Positions 56,008-64,000 of a stretch of 64,000 nt of DNA are shown here, piece by piece. The notes below the pieces were generated by a model that searched no databases, was not told the origin of the DNA, and saw nothing but the letters and a program-made list of their open reading frames with translations. Numbering within the stretch: the first letter of the stretch is position 1; the number at the start of each line of letters is the position of its first letter. The DNA is from Mesorhizobium sp. M00.F.Ca.ET.216.01.1.1 (GTDB taxonomy: Bacteria > Pseudomonadota > Alphaproteobacteria > Rhizobiales > Rhizobiaceae). The position numbers and the translations under genes were made by a program. The stretch is taken from NCBI RefSeq assembly GCF_004010325.2, contig NZ_SADR02000004.1, forward strand, positions 248,001 through 312,000, written 5' to 3'.

Positions 56008-57339
56008 ATGACCTTCTTCAGTCACCTAAGAAAAGCGGCGATCGCCACGGCCTTCGTGCTCGGCGCGACGGCGGTTCACGCCGAAGAACAATACTTTCCC
56101 CTGCAGAGCTACCGTGTCGGTCCGTATGCGGCCGGCGGAACCGGCTTTTTCGGTGGCTTCATCGACTATCTCAACCTGATCAACATCCGCGACGGCGGCG
56201 TCAATGGCGCCAAGCTGGCCTGGAGCGAAGGCGAGACGCAATATGAGGTCGAGAAGGGCGTCGAGGTGTATGAACGGTTGAAGAGCAATCCCGGCATCGC
56301 TGCCTGGAATCCACTCTCGGTCGGCATCGCCTATGCCATGATCGATCGCATCACCGACGACAAGGTGCCGCTGATCACCATCAACCACGGCCGCACAGAC
56401 ACGACCGACGGGCGGGTGTTCCCTTACGTCTTCCCGCTGCTGCTCAATCCTTACAGCGAGACCTCCGGCATCGTGAACTACATCGCGTCCAAGGAAGGAG
56501 GCCTCGACAAGCTCAAGGGCAAGAACATCGTCGTGCTCTATCACGGCTCGCCCTATGGGAAGGAGACGATCCCGATCTATGAGCTGCTGTCGCAGAAATA
56601 CGGCTTCGAGCTGTCGCAGATCGAGGTGCCGCATCCCGGCAACGAGCAGCAGGCGCAGTGGCTGACCATCCGGCGCGAGCATCCTGACTATGTCGTGCTG
56701 CGCGGCTGGGGCGTGATGAACCCCGTCGCCTTGAAGACCGCGCAGAAGACAGGCTTCCCGGCCGATCACATCATAGGCAATGTCTGGTCGAATTCCGAAG
56801 AGGATGTCATCCCCGCCGGCGATGCCGCCAAGGGCTATACGGCCATCACCACCCAGGCCTCGGGTGAGCGGTATCCGGTGGTCCAGGAGATCGTCAAAAC
56901 GGTCTACGGCGACGGCAAAGGCAATCTCGAGGACAAAAGCCGCATCGGCTCGGTCTACCACAATCTCGGCATCGTCAATGGCATCCTCAATGTCGAGGCG
57001 GTCCGCATAGCACAGGCCAAGTTCGGCAACCGCACGCTGACCGGCGACGAAGTGCGTTGGGGCTTCAAGCATCTCAAGCTCGATCCGGCGCGCGTCGAGG
57101 CACTCGGCGCCAAGGACCTGTTCCACTCGATCAACGTCTCCTGGGACAATCACGAGGGTGACGGCTACGTGACCTTCCAGCAATGGGACGGCAAGAAGTG
57201 GAATGTCGTCTCCGACTGGATCGCTCCCGACTGGAAGCTGCTGCGTCCGATCATCGAGAAGTCGTCCGAGGCGTATGCCAAGGAAAAGGGCATCAAGATC
57301 CGCACGGCCGAGGACGCCGACGCGGTGGTCAGCAACTGA
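56008..57339 (+). CDS. ABC transporter substrate-binding protein, Liv type
   Basis: A signal peptide (LRKAAIATAFVLGATAVHA) precedes a periplasmic type I binding fold of the Leu/Ile/Val or amide family (VGPYAAGGTGFFGGFIDYLN ... RGWGVMNPVALKTAQKTGFP). The 443 residues are longer than LivJ and closer to urea or amide binders. It lies between the permeases and the second ATPase, the usual place. By context its ligand may be a sulfone or sulfonate. Confidence 0.88.
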   Translation: MTFFSHLRKAAIATAFVLGATAVHAEEQYFPLQSYRVGPYAAGGTGFFGGFIDYLNLINIRDGGVNGAKLAWSEGETQYEVEKGVEVYERLKSNPGIAAWNPLSVGIAYAMIDRITDDKVPLITINHGRTDTTDGRVFPYVFPLLLNPYSETSGIVNYIASKEGGLDKLKGKNIVVLYHGSPYGKETIPIYELLSQKYGFELSQIEVPHPGNEQQAQWLTIRREHPDYVVLRGWGVMNPVALKTAQKTGFPADHIIGNVWSNSEEDVIPAGDAAKGYTAITTQASGERYPVVQEIVKTVYGDGKGNLEDKSRIGSVYHNLGIVNGILNVEAVRIAQAKFGNRTLTGDEVRWGFKHLKLDPARVEALGAKDLFHSINVSWDNHEGDGYVTFQQWDGKKWNVVSDWIAPDWKLLRPIIEKSSEAYAKEKGIKIRTAEDADAVVSN

Positions 57340-57405
57340 ATTTGGTATGGTGCGGCCGACAAATCTGGCCGGCCGCGCCATCCACCTTCCCGAGCGGAGT
57401 CATCG

Positions 57406-58197
57406 ATGTCCATCCCGGAATACCCGATACTGTCAGTTAGCAGCGTGGAGGCTGTCTACAACGGCGCCATCGCCGCCCTACACGGCGTCGACTTGTTGGT
57501 TGGCAGGGGCGAGATCGTCGCGCTGCTCGGCTCCAACGGTGCCGGCAAGACGACACTGCTGCGCGCCGTATCCAATCTCCTCCCGGCCGAGCGCGGCGCC
57601 ATTACCGCCGGTCGGATCACCTTCGGTGGCGAGGATGTTTCAAGGGCAAGCCCCTCGCACCTAGTCCGCAGCGGCCTTGTCCAAGTCCTCGAGGGCCGGC
57701 ATTGCTTCCGCTCGCTGACGGTCGAAGAGAACCTCTTCACCGGCGCGCTCGGACGCTCGTCCTCTCGCACGGGCGTCAAGGCGGACCTGGATCGTGTCTA
57801 TTCACTTTTCCCAAGGCTCGCCGAGAAGCGGCGAACCCGGTCCGGCCTCACTTCCGGGGGCGAGCAGCAGATGACGGCTATCGGCCGGGGTCTGATGTCG
57901 CGGCCGAAACTCTTTGTTCTGGACGAGCCGTCGATGGGGCTGGCACCGCTGATCGTCGACGAGATCTTCAGCGCCCTGAAACGGCTCAACCGCGACGAAG
58001 GCCTTTCGATCCTCGTTGCCGAACAGAATTCGGCGGTCGCGCTGAAATACGCCGACCGCGCCACCGTGCTCGAGAACGGCGTCAGCGTGCTGGAAGGATC
58101 GGCTGCCGACTTGCGCCAGCGCACCGATATCAAAACCTACTACCTCGGCGGCGCGCCGCTTCCACCGCAACATTTTCCCAAGGAGACAGCAGCATGA
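57406..58197 (+). CDS. Branched-chain-type ABC transporter ATPase (LivF-like)
   Basis: The ATPase shows Walker A GSNGAGKTT, signature LTSGGEQQMTAIGRGLMS and Walker B KLFVLDEPSMGLAP, the LivF-type sequence. It is 263 aa, slightly longer than LivF. Its stop overlaps the start of the SfnB-like gene by 4 bp, which ties transport to catabolism in one transcript. Confidence 0.9.
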   Translation: MSIPEYPILSVSSVEAVYNGAIAALHGVDLLVGRGEIVALLGSNGAGKTTLLRAVSNLLPAERGAITAGRITFGGEDVSRASPSHLVRSGLVQVLEGRHCFRSLTVEENLFTGALGRSSSRTGVKADLDRVYSLFPRLAEKRRTRSGLTSGGEQQMTAIGRGLMSRPKLFVLDEPSMGLAPLIVDEIFSALKRLNRDEGLSILVAEQNSAVALKYADRATVLENGVSVLEGSAADLRQRTDIKTYYLGGAPLPPQHFPKETAA

Positions 58198-59441
58198 CCA
58201 TCCAATCCAGGCAGGCGTCGGATAGCCGCAGTGCCGTCCCGCCGGTCGAACGACCCTCTGCCAAGGCGCATGTGATCAAGGCCGATGCCGAGGCAATCGC
58301 TGTCGCCGAAAAACTCGCCGCCGAATTCGCCAGGGATGCCTCCAAGCGGGATCGTGAACGCATCTGGCCGAAGGAAGAGCTCGATGCGTTTTCGCAGAGC
58401 GGCCTGTGGTCGATCAACGTGCCGAAAGCCTATGGCGGGCCGGAGCTCTCCTATGTGACCCTGTCGAAGGTGATCACCATCATCTCGGCGGCCGATCCGT
58501 CGCTCGGCCAGATTCCGCAGAACCATCTTGGCGTCGTCGCCGCTATCCGCACCGTCTCCGACGAGGCGCAGAAGAAGCTGCTTTTCGCTGAGGTGCTGTC
58601 CGGCACGCGCTTCGGCAACGCGTTCTCCGAGTTCGGCTCCAAGCGCGCGGCCGACTTCGAGACAAAGTTCGTCGACGCCGGCGACCATGTCGTGGTCAAC
58701 GGCCAGAAATTCTATTCGAGCGGTGCTCTGCTTGCCCATCTGGTTCCGATCGTGGCGCTCGATGACGAGGGGCGCGCCTGGTATGCCATCGCCGATCGCG
58801 GCGCGCCCGGACTGACGGTGATCGACGACTGGTCGAGCTTCGGACAGAAGACGACTTTGTCCGGCACGGTCCTGCTCGACAATGTCAAGGTGCCCAAAAC
58901 GCATCTTGTCCCCGGCTACAAGGGCTATGACAGGCCGACGGCCGACGGCGCCATCTTCCAGATCATCCAGGCCGCGGTCGATCTCGGCATCGCCAAGGCG
59001 GCGATCGACGAGACTGTCGGCTTCGTGCGCACCAAGTCGCGCGCCTGGATCGACAGCGGCGTCGATCATGCCTGGCAGGATCCTTATACGATCCAGGCGA
59101 TTGGCGACCTTCGCCTGCGGGCCAACGCGGCAGAGGCGGTTCTGGAAAGGGCCGGGCTTGCGGTAGATCGCGCCGTGGCCGACCCGAACGAGAAGACCGT
59201 CGCGGAAGCGCAGATCGCGGTTGCCGAATCCAAGATCCTCACGACAGAGATCGCCATCATTGCCACGAACAAGCTGTTCGAGCTCGCCGGCACACGCTCG
59301 ACGCTGGCCGAGCACAATCTCGACCGGCACTGGCGCAACGCCCGCACCCACACGCTGCACGATCCGGTGCGCTGGAAATACGCGATCCTCGGCAACTACT
59401 ACCTCAACGACGTAAATCCGCCGCTCCATGCCTGGAGCTGA
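58194..59441 (+). CDS. sfnB: SfnB-like flavoprotein of the acyl-CoA dehydrogenase fold
   Basis: The sequence follows the acyl-CoA-dehydrogenase-like fold used by SfnB and DszC-type enzymes: LWSINVPKAYGGPELSYVTL, FGNAFSEFGSKRAADFETKF, LAEHNLDRHWRNARTHTLHD. SfnB family members act in sulfur acquisition from sulfones or sulfonates, probably as flavin-dependent oxygenases or dehydrogenases. It is 415 aa and overlaps the LivF stop. The exact reaction is not established. Confidence 0.83.
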   Translation: MTIQSRQASDSRSAVPPVERPSAKAHVIKADAEAIAVAEKLAAEFARDASKRDRERIWPKEELDAFSQSGLWSINVPKAYGGPELSYVTLSKVITIISAADPSLGQIPQNHLGVVAAIRTVSDEAQKKLLFAEVLSGTRFGNAFSEFGSKRAADFETKFVDAGDHVVVNGQKFYSSGALLAHLVPIVALDDEGRAWYAIADRGAPGLTVIDDWSSFGQKTTLSGTVLLDNVKVPKTHLVPGYKGYDRPTADGAIFQIIQAAVDLGIAKAAIDETVGFVRTKSRAWIDSGVDHAWQDPYTIQAIGDLRLRANAAEAVLERAGLAVDRAVADPNEKTVAEAQIAVAESKILTTEIAIIATNKLFELAGTRSTLAEHNLDRHWRNARTHTLHDPVRWKYAILGNYYLNDVNPPLHAWS

Positions 59442-59473
59442 GCGAAGCGCCTCCAAATCACAGAGGACCATTC

Positions 59474-60649
59474 ATGAGCATTGCCACTCCCGACAGGATC
59501 AAGGTCCTGTGGTTTCTGCCGACTCATGGCGACAGCCGCTATCTCGGCACCTCAGAGGGGGGGCAGGGCGGTCGACTTGCCCTATCTCACCCAAGTCGCG
59601 AAAGCCGCCGATGCCATCGGCTACTATGGCGCGCTGCTGCCGACAGGACGCAGTTGCGAAGATAGCTGGGTCGTGGCGTCGGCGCTGGCACCGCTGACGC
59701 AGCGGCTTCGCTTCCTTGTCGCCGTCCGGCCGGGCCTGCAATCGCCGACGCTAGCCGCGCGCAGACCTCGACGCTCGACCGCATTTCCAGCGGACGGCTG
59801 CTCATCAACGTCGTCACCGGCGGGGATCCGGTCGAGAACAAGGGCGACGGCATCTTCCTCAGCCATGACGAGCGCTATGAGGTGACGCGGGAATTCCTCG
59901 ACATCTACAAGGCGGTGCTTCGCGGCGAGACCGTAGCGTTCGCAGGCAAGCACTTCCGTATCGAGGACGGTCGCCTACTGTTTCCGCCCGTGCAGACGCC
60001 ACATCCGCCGCTCTATTTCGGCGGCTCGTCCGATGCCGCTAACGCGGTCGCCGCCGAACAGATCGACAAATATTTGACCTGGGGCGAACCGCCGGCGGAC
60101 GTCGCGGCAAAGATTGCCTATGTGCGCGGTCTTGCCGAGAAAGCCGGGCGCCAGGTGACCTTCGGCATCCGGCTGCATGTCATCGTCCGCGAGACCAATT
60201 ATGAGGCCTGGGCCGATGCCGACCGCCTGATCAGCCGCCTGGACGACAACACGATAACCGAGGCGCAGAAGGTTTTCGCGCGCATGGATTCCGTCGGCCA
60301 GTCGCGCATGAGCCGGCTTCATGGCGGCCGCCGCGACAAGCTCGAAATCAGTCCGAACCTGTGGGCTGGCGTTGGCCTGGTGCGCGGCGGCGCCGGCACC
60401 GCCCTGGTCGGCGATGCGGCGACAGTTGCGGAACGGATCGACGAATACCGGCGCATTGGCATCGATAGCTTTATCCTGTCCGGCTATCCGCATCTGGAGG
60501 AGGCCTATCGGTTTGGCGAACTGGTGTTGCCGTTGTTGCCGCTCGATCATGAAATCTCGACGCGCCCGACGGCAGTGAACATGGGACCGTTCGGCGAAAC
60601 GGTGGCCGGCGACCATCGGCCTTCGGCACTGCGCGCGAGTCAGTCTTGA
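59474..60649 (+). CDS. SsuD-like FMNH2-dependent sulfonate monooxygenase (two frameshifts)
   Basis: Three frames give one luciferase-like monooxygenase. [20 protein letters not shown] is followed, after a G-run near 59560, by [20 protein letters not shown]. After a second indel near 59755 come [19 protein letters not shown] and [20 protein letters not shown]. The pattern is that of SsuD, which releases sulfite from alkanesulfonates. The first frameshift lies in a seven-G homopolymer, so sequencing error is plausible. The stop overlaps the next gene's TTG start. Confidence 0.8.
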
Positions 60650-62076
60650 GCGCCAGAGACTTGGGCAGGGGACCGGTCGTAGCCATCATCGGTGGCGGCT
60701 TTTCCGGTGCGGCGACCGCGTTTCATCTTGCGCGGCTGCTGCCCGCCGGTGCTGCCGATATCGTGGTCGTCGAGCCCAGAGAGGGGCTCGGCTATGGTCT
60801 GGCCTACTCGACGGCCGATCCTTCACACCGCATCAATGTGCCGGCGTCGAGAATGACGCTGATCTCCGGCCAGGACAGCCACTTTGCCGATTGGCTGGAG
60901 CAGACCGGCGCGATTCTCGACGATGCCGAGGCTATTGCCGCAAATGGAGCACTCTACCCACAACGACGCGTTTTCGGGCGCTACGTGGAATCTTATCTCC
61001 AACCCTTTCTGTTCGGCAAAGTGATCCGTCATGTCAGGTCCGCCGTCGCGTCAGTCGAGCTTAGTGGCCAGGGCTACATCCTGATTCTCGCTGATGGAAG
61101 GACGCTCGCAGCCGACGCCCTAGTGATTGCGGCGACGCATCCGCCACCGGCCTTGCCATCGGCCCTGCGGTCTGTGGCTGCTGCTGCCCGGCTGGTGGCC
61201 AATCCCTATGATCTCGGAGGGCTGCAAGCGATCGGCCGCGACGACCAAGTGCTCGTAGTCGGCACTGGATTGACGTCGGCGGATATCATTGCCACGCTGG
61301 ACCGCAATGGGCATCGTAGCCGCATCGACGCGCTGTCACGTCATGGTTATCGTTCGCGCAGCCACGCGGTGCTCCCGGGCGACCCGATTGGTGATTTCAT
61401 CAGTCTGCCTTCACGCAGCGCAACAGTGATGCTCAGACGCATCCGGGCCACGATCCTAGATGCCAAGCGTCGGGGCGAAGACTGGCACCCGGTCCTCGAT
61501 GCCGTCCGACGTCAGGGACAAATCATCTGGCAGGCCCTGCCGCTCGACGAGCAACGCCGCCTCGTGCGCCATTTGCGCACGCTGTGGGATGTGCATCGCT
61601 TCCGCATCGCGCCACAGGTCGCGGACGTGCTCGATCGCCGCGTTGCCGAAGGCATGCTCGCCTATCGCGCCGCATCGATCGTCGGCGCCGAGCAGGTCGA
61701 CGGGCGCATTCGGGTCACGCTGCGGCCAAGGCGCCAACCCACTCAGACAACCGAGACGTTCGACAGGGTGGTCGTCACGACCGGGCCGGCGCATGCCGAT
61801 ATTTTCCGGACCAACACAGCAATTGCCGATCTCGGGCGAATGGGACTGGTCCGGCTAGACCCGATTGGCCTTGGCCTGGCGACCGACAGCCAAGGCCGTG
61901 CGGTCAGCACTTCCGGCCGACCGACCGACAGCATTTTCGTCAGCGGGCCGCTGGCGCGCGGCAGCGTTGGCGAATTGATGGGAATTCCCGAAGTCACCGC
62001 GCATGCCGAGCGTATAGCCGCTGAAATCCACCAATGGCTTGGATACCAAACGGCGTTGCGTCGTAAGGCGTCGTGA
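60646..62076 (+). CDS. FAD/NAD(P)-binding oxidoreductase
   Basis: The N-terminal FAD-binding motif [20 protein letters not shown] lies at residues 11-30 and an internal nucleotide-binding motif [14 protein letters not shown] at about 203-216. The family (FAD_NAD_binding_9 type) is found beside organosulfur genes and siderophore genes. The 476-residue protein starts with TTG overlapping the SsuD-like stop. It is the last gene of the cluster. Substrate not known. Confidence 0.8.
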   Translation: MSARDLGRGPVVAIIGGGFSGAATAFHLARLLPAGAADIVVVEPREGLGYGLAYSTADPSHRINVPASRMTLISGQDSHFADWLEQTGAILDDAEAIAANGALYPQRRVFGRYVESYLQPFLFGKVIRHVRSAVASVELSGQGYILILADGRTLAADALVIAATHPPPALPSALRSVAAAARLVANPYDLGGLQAIGRDDQVLVVGTGLTSADIIATLDRNGHRSRIDALSRHGYRSRSHAVLPGDPIGDFISLPSRSATVMLRRIRATILDAKRRGEDWHPVLDAVRRQGQIIWQALPLDEQRRLVRHLRTLWDVHRFRIAPQVADVLDRRVAEGMLAYRAASIVGAEQVDGRIRVTLRPRRQPTQTTETFDRVVVTTGPAHADIFRTNTAIADLGRMGLVRLDPIGLGLATDSQGRAVSTSGRPTDSIFVSGPLARGSVGELMGIPEVTAHAERIAAEIHQWLGYQTALRRKAS

Positions 62077-62516
62077 AGCTGCAAACACGATGAGGCTATC
62101 CAGATGACACTCACCGAGCGTATTGCGAAGGTGGAAGCCCATCGTGTCGTAAATAGGCCACTGGTCGCGTGCCGCTCCTGGCGCTTTTAGCAGATCCGCT
62201 CGACCTCGGAGGTGCCGATCTCCATGCCCAGACTTCGCACCGGCGTCCACCGCTTTGATGACGATCCGAGACGATCAGCCCACCGCGGCGGGTCGAGAAA
62301 GCACTGGGCGGGAAGACGCCTACAGCGAGGCTGCTCGCCTTGTGGCCGCAGAGAGGGAAAGAATCTGCCGCCGGACATCGACTTCAGTGGTTTAGAGAAG
62401 GCGGCTCGGCAGCGACCTCTGCGTGAACCCAGACGCCTTGAAAAGCCCGATGCGTCCGGATTTTGGCGGTGATCTTCATCAAATGCGATGAGCTGCAATT
62501 TCTGGCGACGGCCACG
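62077..62516. other. Interval without supported genes after the sulfur cluster
   Basis: No frame in these 440 bp shows a domain. The sequence looks like composite debris between the sulfur cluster and the methyltransferase fragment. Confidence 0.4.
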
Positions 62517-63337
62517 CTAAGGGCGGGCCTCCAGCACCATGTTGAACGGTGTCTCCGCGGCGCGACGCAATCGCTTGAAGCCGCCACCGGTCACCACCTT
62601 GCGCAGCCTCGCCTCACCGGCCTGGGCTCCAAGCGCGAGCCCGACTTCCTGCGACACGGACGCGGGCGTGCACACGAACGTGGAAGCGGCATAGTAAACG
62701 CGTCCGACGGGATTGAGGTTCGCCGCCAGATGATCATGCGCGAACGGCTCGACGATCATCCACGTGCCATCCGGCTTGAGCGATCCGTGGACATGGGTGG
62801 CGGCGCCCGTCGGGTCGCCCATGTCGTGAAGGCAATCGAAGAATGTGACGAGGTCGTAGGTTCCGGGATAGCTCTTGGCGGCGGCGACGTCGAACCGCGT
62901 GTTGACGCCGACGCCGGCTACCTCGGCCGCCTTGCGGGCGCGCTCAATCGAAGGGGCATGATAGTCGAAGCCGACGAAGCGCGAAATTGGGGAAGGCCTG
63001 TGCCATGAGCACGGTCGATGCTACCATGACCGCATCCAACATCCGCGACGTCCACGCCGCGTTCGAGCTTCTCGACGACGCCCTCCAAGGCCGGCAGCCA
63101 GGAGTCGATCAGATTGGCATTGTAGCCTGGACGGAAGAACCGTTCCGTACCGCGAAACAGACACGCGCTATGATCGTGCCACCCGACGCCATTGCCGGAC
63201 GGAATGCCTGCCTCACCTTTTCTTCATCGAGCCACAGCGCGGACAGGAACTCGAATGCGCCTGCCATGAAGGCCGGGCTGTCTTCATCGGCGAACACCAG
63301 CTCTTGCTCGGCGTTGAGATAGAATTTGTCGCTCGCT
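62517..63337 (-). pseudogene. Class I SAM-dependent methyltransferase fragment, frameshifted
   Basis: Several minus-strand frames together read EASDKFYLNAEQELVFADED, AFMAGAFEFLSALWLDEEKV, RPGYNANLIDSWLPALEGVV, FVGFDYHAPSIERARKAAEV, TYDLVTFFDCLHDMGDPTGA and VVTGGGFKRLRRAAETPFNM. This is the Rv2258c-like methyltransferase family with most of its catalytic domain. The frame changes at least near 62985 and again around 63010-63180. The N-terminal winged helix is missing, cut off at 63337 by a junction. Confidence 0.65.
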
Positions 63338-63480
63338 TCGGTGGTCGGGAATGACAGCCACCTCCATGCCGTTGAAAAGCAGGAAATCCGTCACGTTGCC
63401 CTCGTCGGTAACCGGCGGAGCCGGAGTGGTCGTCACCAGGGCAAGCCCTGTCGCAGCAGGTATCCTAGGGCAGCCCGTCA
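63338..63480 (-). pseudogene. Probable M16-family peptidase N-terminal fragment
   Basis: The minus strand reads AATGLALVTTTPAPPVTDEG followed by NVTDFLLFNGMEVAVIPDHR. The second piece closely resembles the first strand of M16 zinc peptidases, and the first could be the end of a signal peptide. The match stops abruptly at HR, where the methyltransferase fragment begins. The HxxEH motif would lie further on and is absent. Confidence 0.45.
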
Positions 63481-64000
63481 GAACATCGATGACTCCGGTT
63501 GTGGTGCCGGGGCGGGCGATCAGGGGCCAAGTGATTGTTCCGAGGCGGCTGTATGTTGTGGTAAGGTGATCATGCGAATTCTTGTTGGTCGGTCACGTGT
63601 TTTGCGGATGACCCGCATGTACTGTGCCAAATGAGAAAACCATTCAAACGCAATCCAGTAGATCTGACTGTATCCGACATTGTCGGAATTTGGACATCGC
63701 CGAACGCGAAGCGCTCGGGGCTTGTGACGATACTTGAGCGTGCTGCTTCGGAGGAGGGATGCGCCTCGAACCGGCCGCGAGGCCTTTTTCTGGCAACGGA
63801 TATTCCGGCCGGGTTAGGCCGCGAGGAAAGCGACGGTGAATAAGAGGTAGAGGACCAACCGTTTTGAGCGGGTAGTTGCCGTGTTGCGCCCCCACGCAAA
63901 GGCCAGCACCACGGAGCAGTATTTCTGGTGGCGACACTACAACGCCTTTAAGTGCCGGTTACCCGTTTTTACCCGATGCTGGATACGACTACAACGACTC
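63481..64000. other. Window end without supported genes
   Basis: I see no credible gene in these 520 bp on either strand. Short open frames have skewed composition and no motif. Confidence 0.4.

Noticed and set aside
56026-57381. Long minus-strand open frame opposite the substrate-binding protein
   Set aside because: It mirrors the plus-strand gene, which has a signal peptide and binding-protein fold; the antisense product has no recognisable feature.
58140-59471. Long minus-strand open frame opposite the SfnB-like gene
   Set aside because: It is antisense to a clear acyl-CoA-dehydrogenase-fold protein and has chance composition.

Overview
The window looks like chromosome from a nodulating or nodulation-related alphaproteobacterium, most likely Mesorhizobium. 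The reasons are high GC, a rhizobial dctBD/dctA regulon with a textbook sigma-54 promoter, a 23-nt fragment that looks like the 3' end of a tRNA-Phe gene, a remnant of a type III-effector-like C48 protease, and rhizobial accessory families (DUF1403/ScpB, IS21). The genus call is inference from gene content; no rRNA or typing marker is present.

Layout. 1-8.8 kb is core-like: ggt, a small membrane protein, dctD-dctB divergent from dctA, a histidine phosphatase and an RsuA-family pseudouridine synthase. At 9.1 kb the minus strand carries a 23-nt copy of a tRNA 3' end with no tRNA body. Its orientation is that expected of the far attachment site of a tRNA-integrating island lying to the right. 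9.7-17.5 kb holds kup, two broken IS21-family remnants, a broken tyrosine recombinase and a DUF1403-scpB pair.

17.9-44 kb is a dense defence or conflict island. It contains a complete Qat system (qatABCD, 17.9-22.8 kb); an RHH-YfbU protein with a likely operator; an unknown HExxH protein; a HEPN-like protein next to a complete tRNA-like gene with a 39-nt anticodon loop; a DUF3800 protein; an operon of an MBL-fold hydrolase, an E2-like protein, an E1-JAB fusion and a membrane protein; a phospholipase D-like protein; a minus-strand group of HEPN-like, YiiX-like and membrane proteins; and a plus-strand operon of gluzincin peptidase, ComEC-like MBL hydrolase, patatin, two small proteins and a DUF2235 hydrolase. 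The last operon is the best candidate for an undescribed system. 44.4-50.8 kb is decayed cargo: a kinase/HhH remnant, a C48 protease remnant, an S46 peptidase and an amidohydrolase fragment.

51.3-62.1 kb is a coherent organosulfur cluster: FMN reductase, SfnG-like sulfone monooxygenase, a five-gene Liv-type ABC importer, an SfnB-like flavoprotein, an SsuD-like monooxygenase and an FAD/NAD(P) oxidoreductase. The importer probably brings in the substrate, the reductase supplies FMNH2 and the monooxygenases release sulfite. 62.5-63.5 kb holds fragments of a methyltransferase and probably an M16 peptidase.

Many genes carry single-base frameshifts (IS genes, DUF1403, E1-JAB, PLD, livH, livM, ssuD and others). 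Two genes shift out of frame and back again. Indel sequencing error is therefore likely for part of them, and calls of 'pseudogene' outside the obvious remnants should be read with that in mind.
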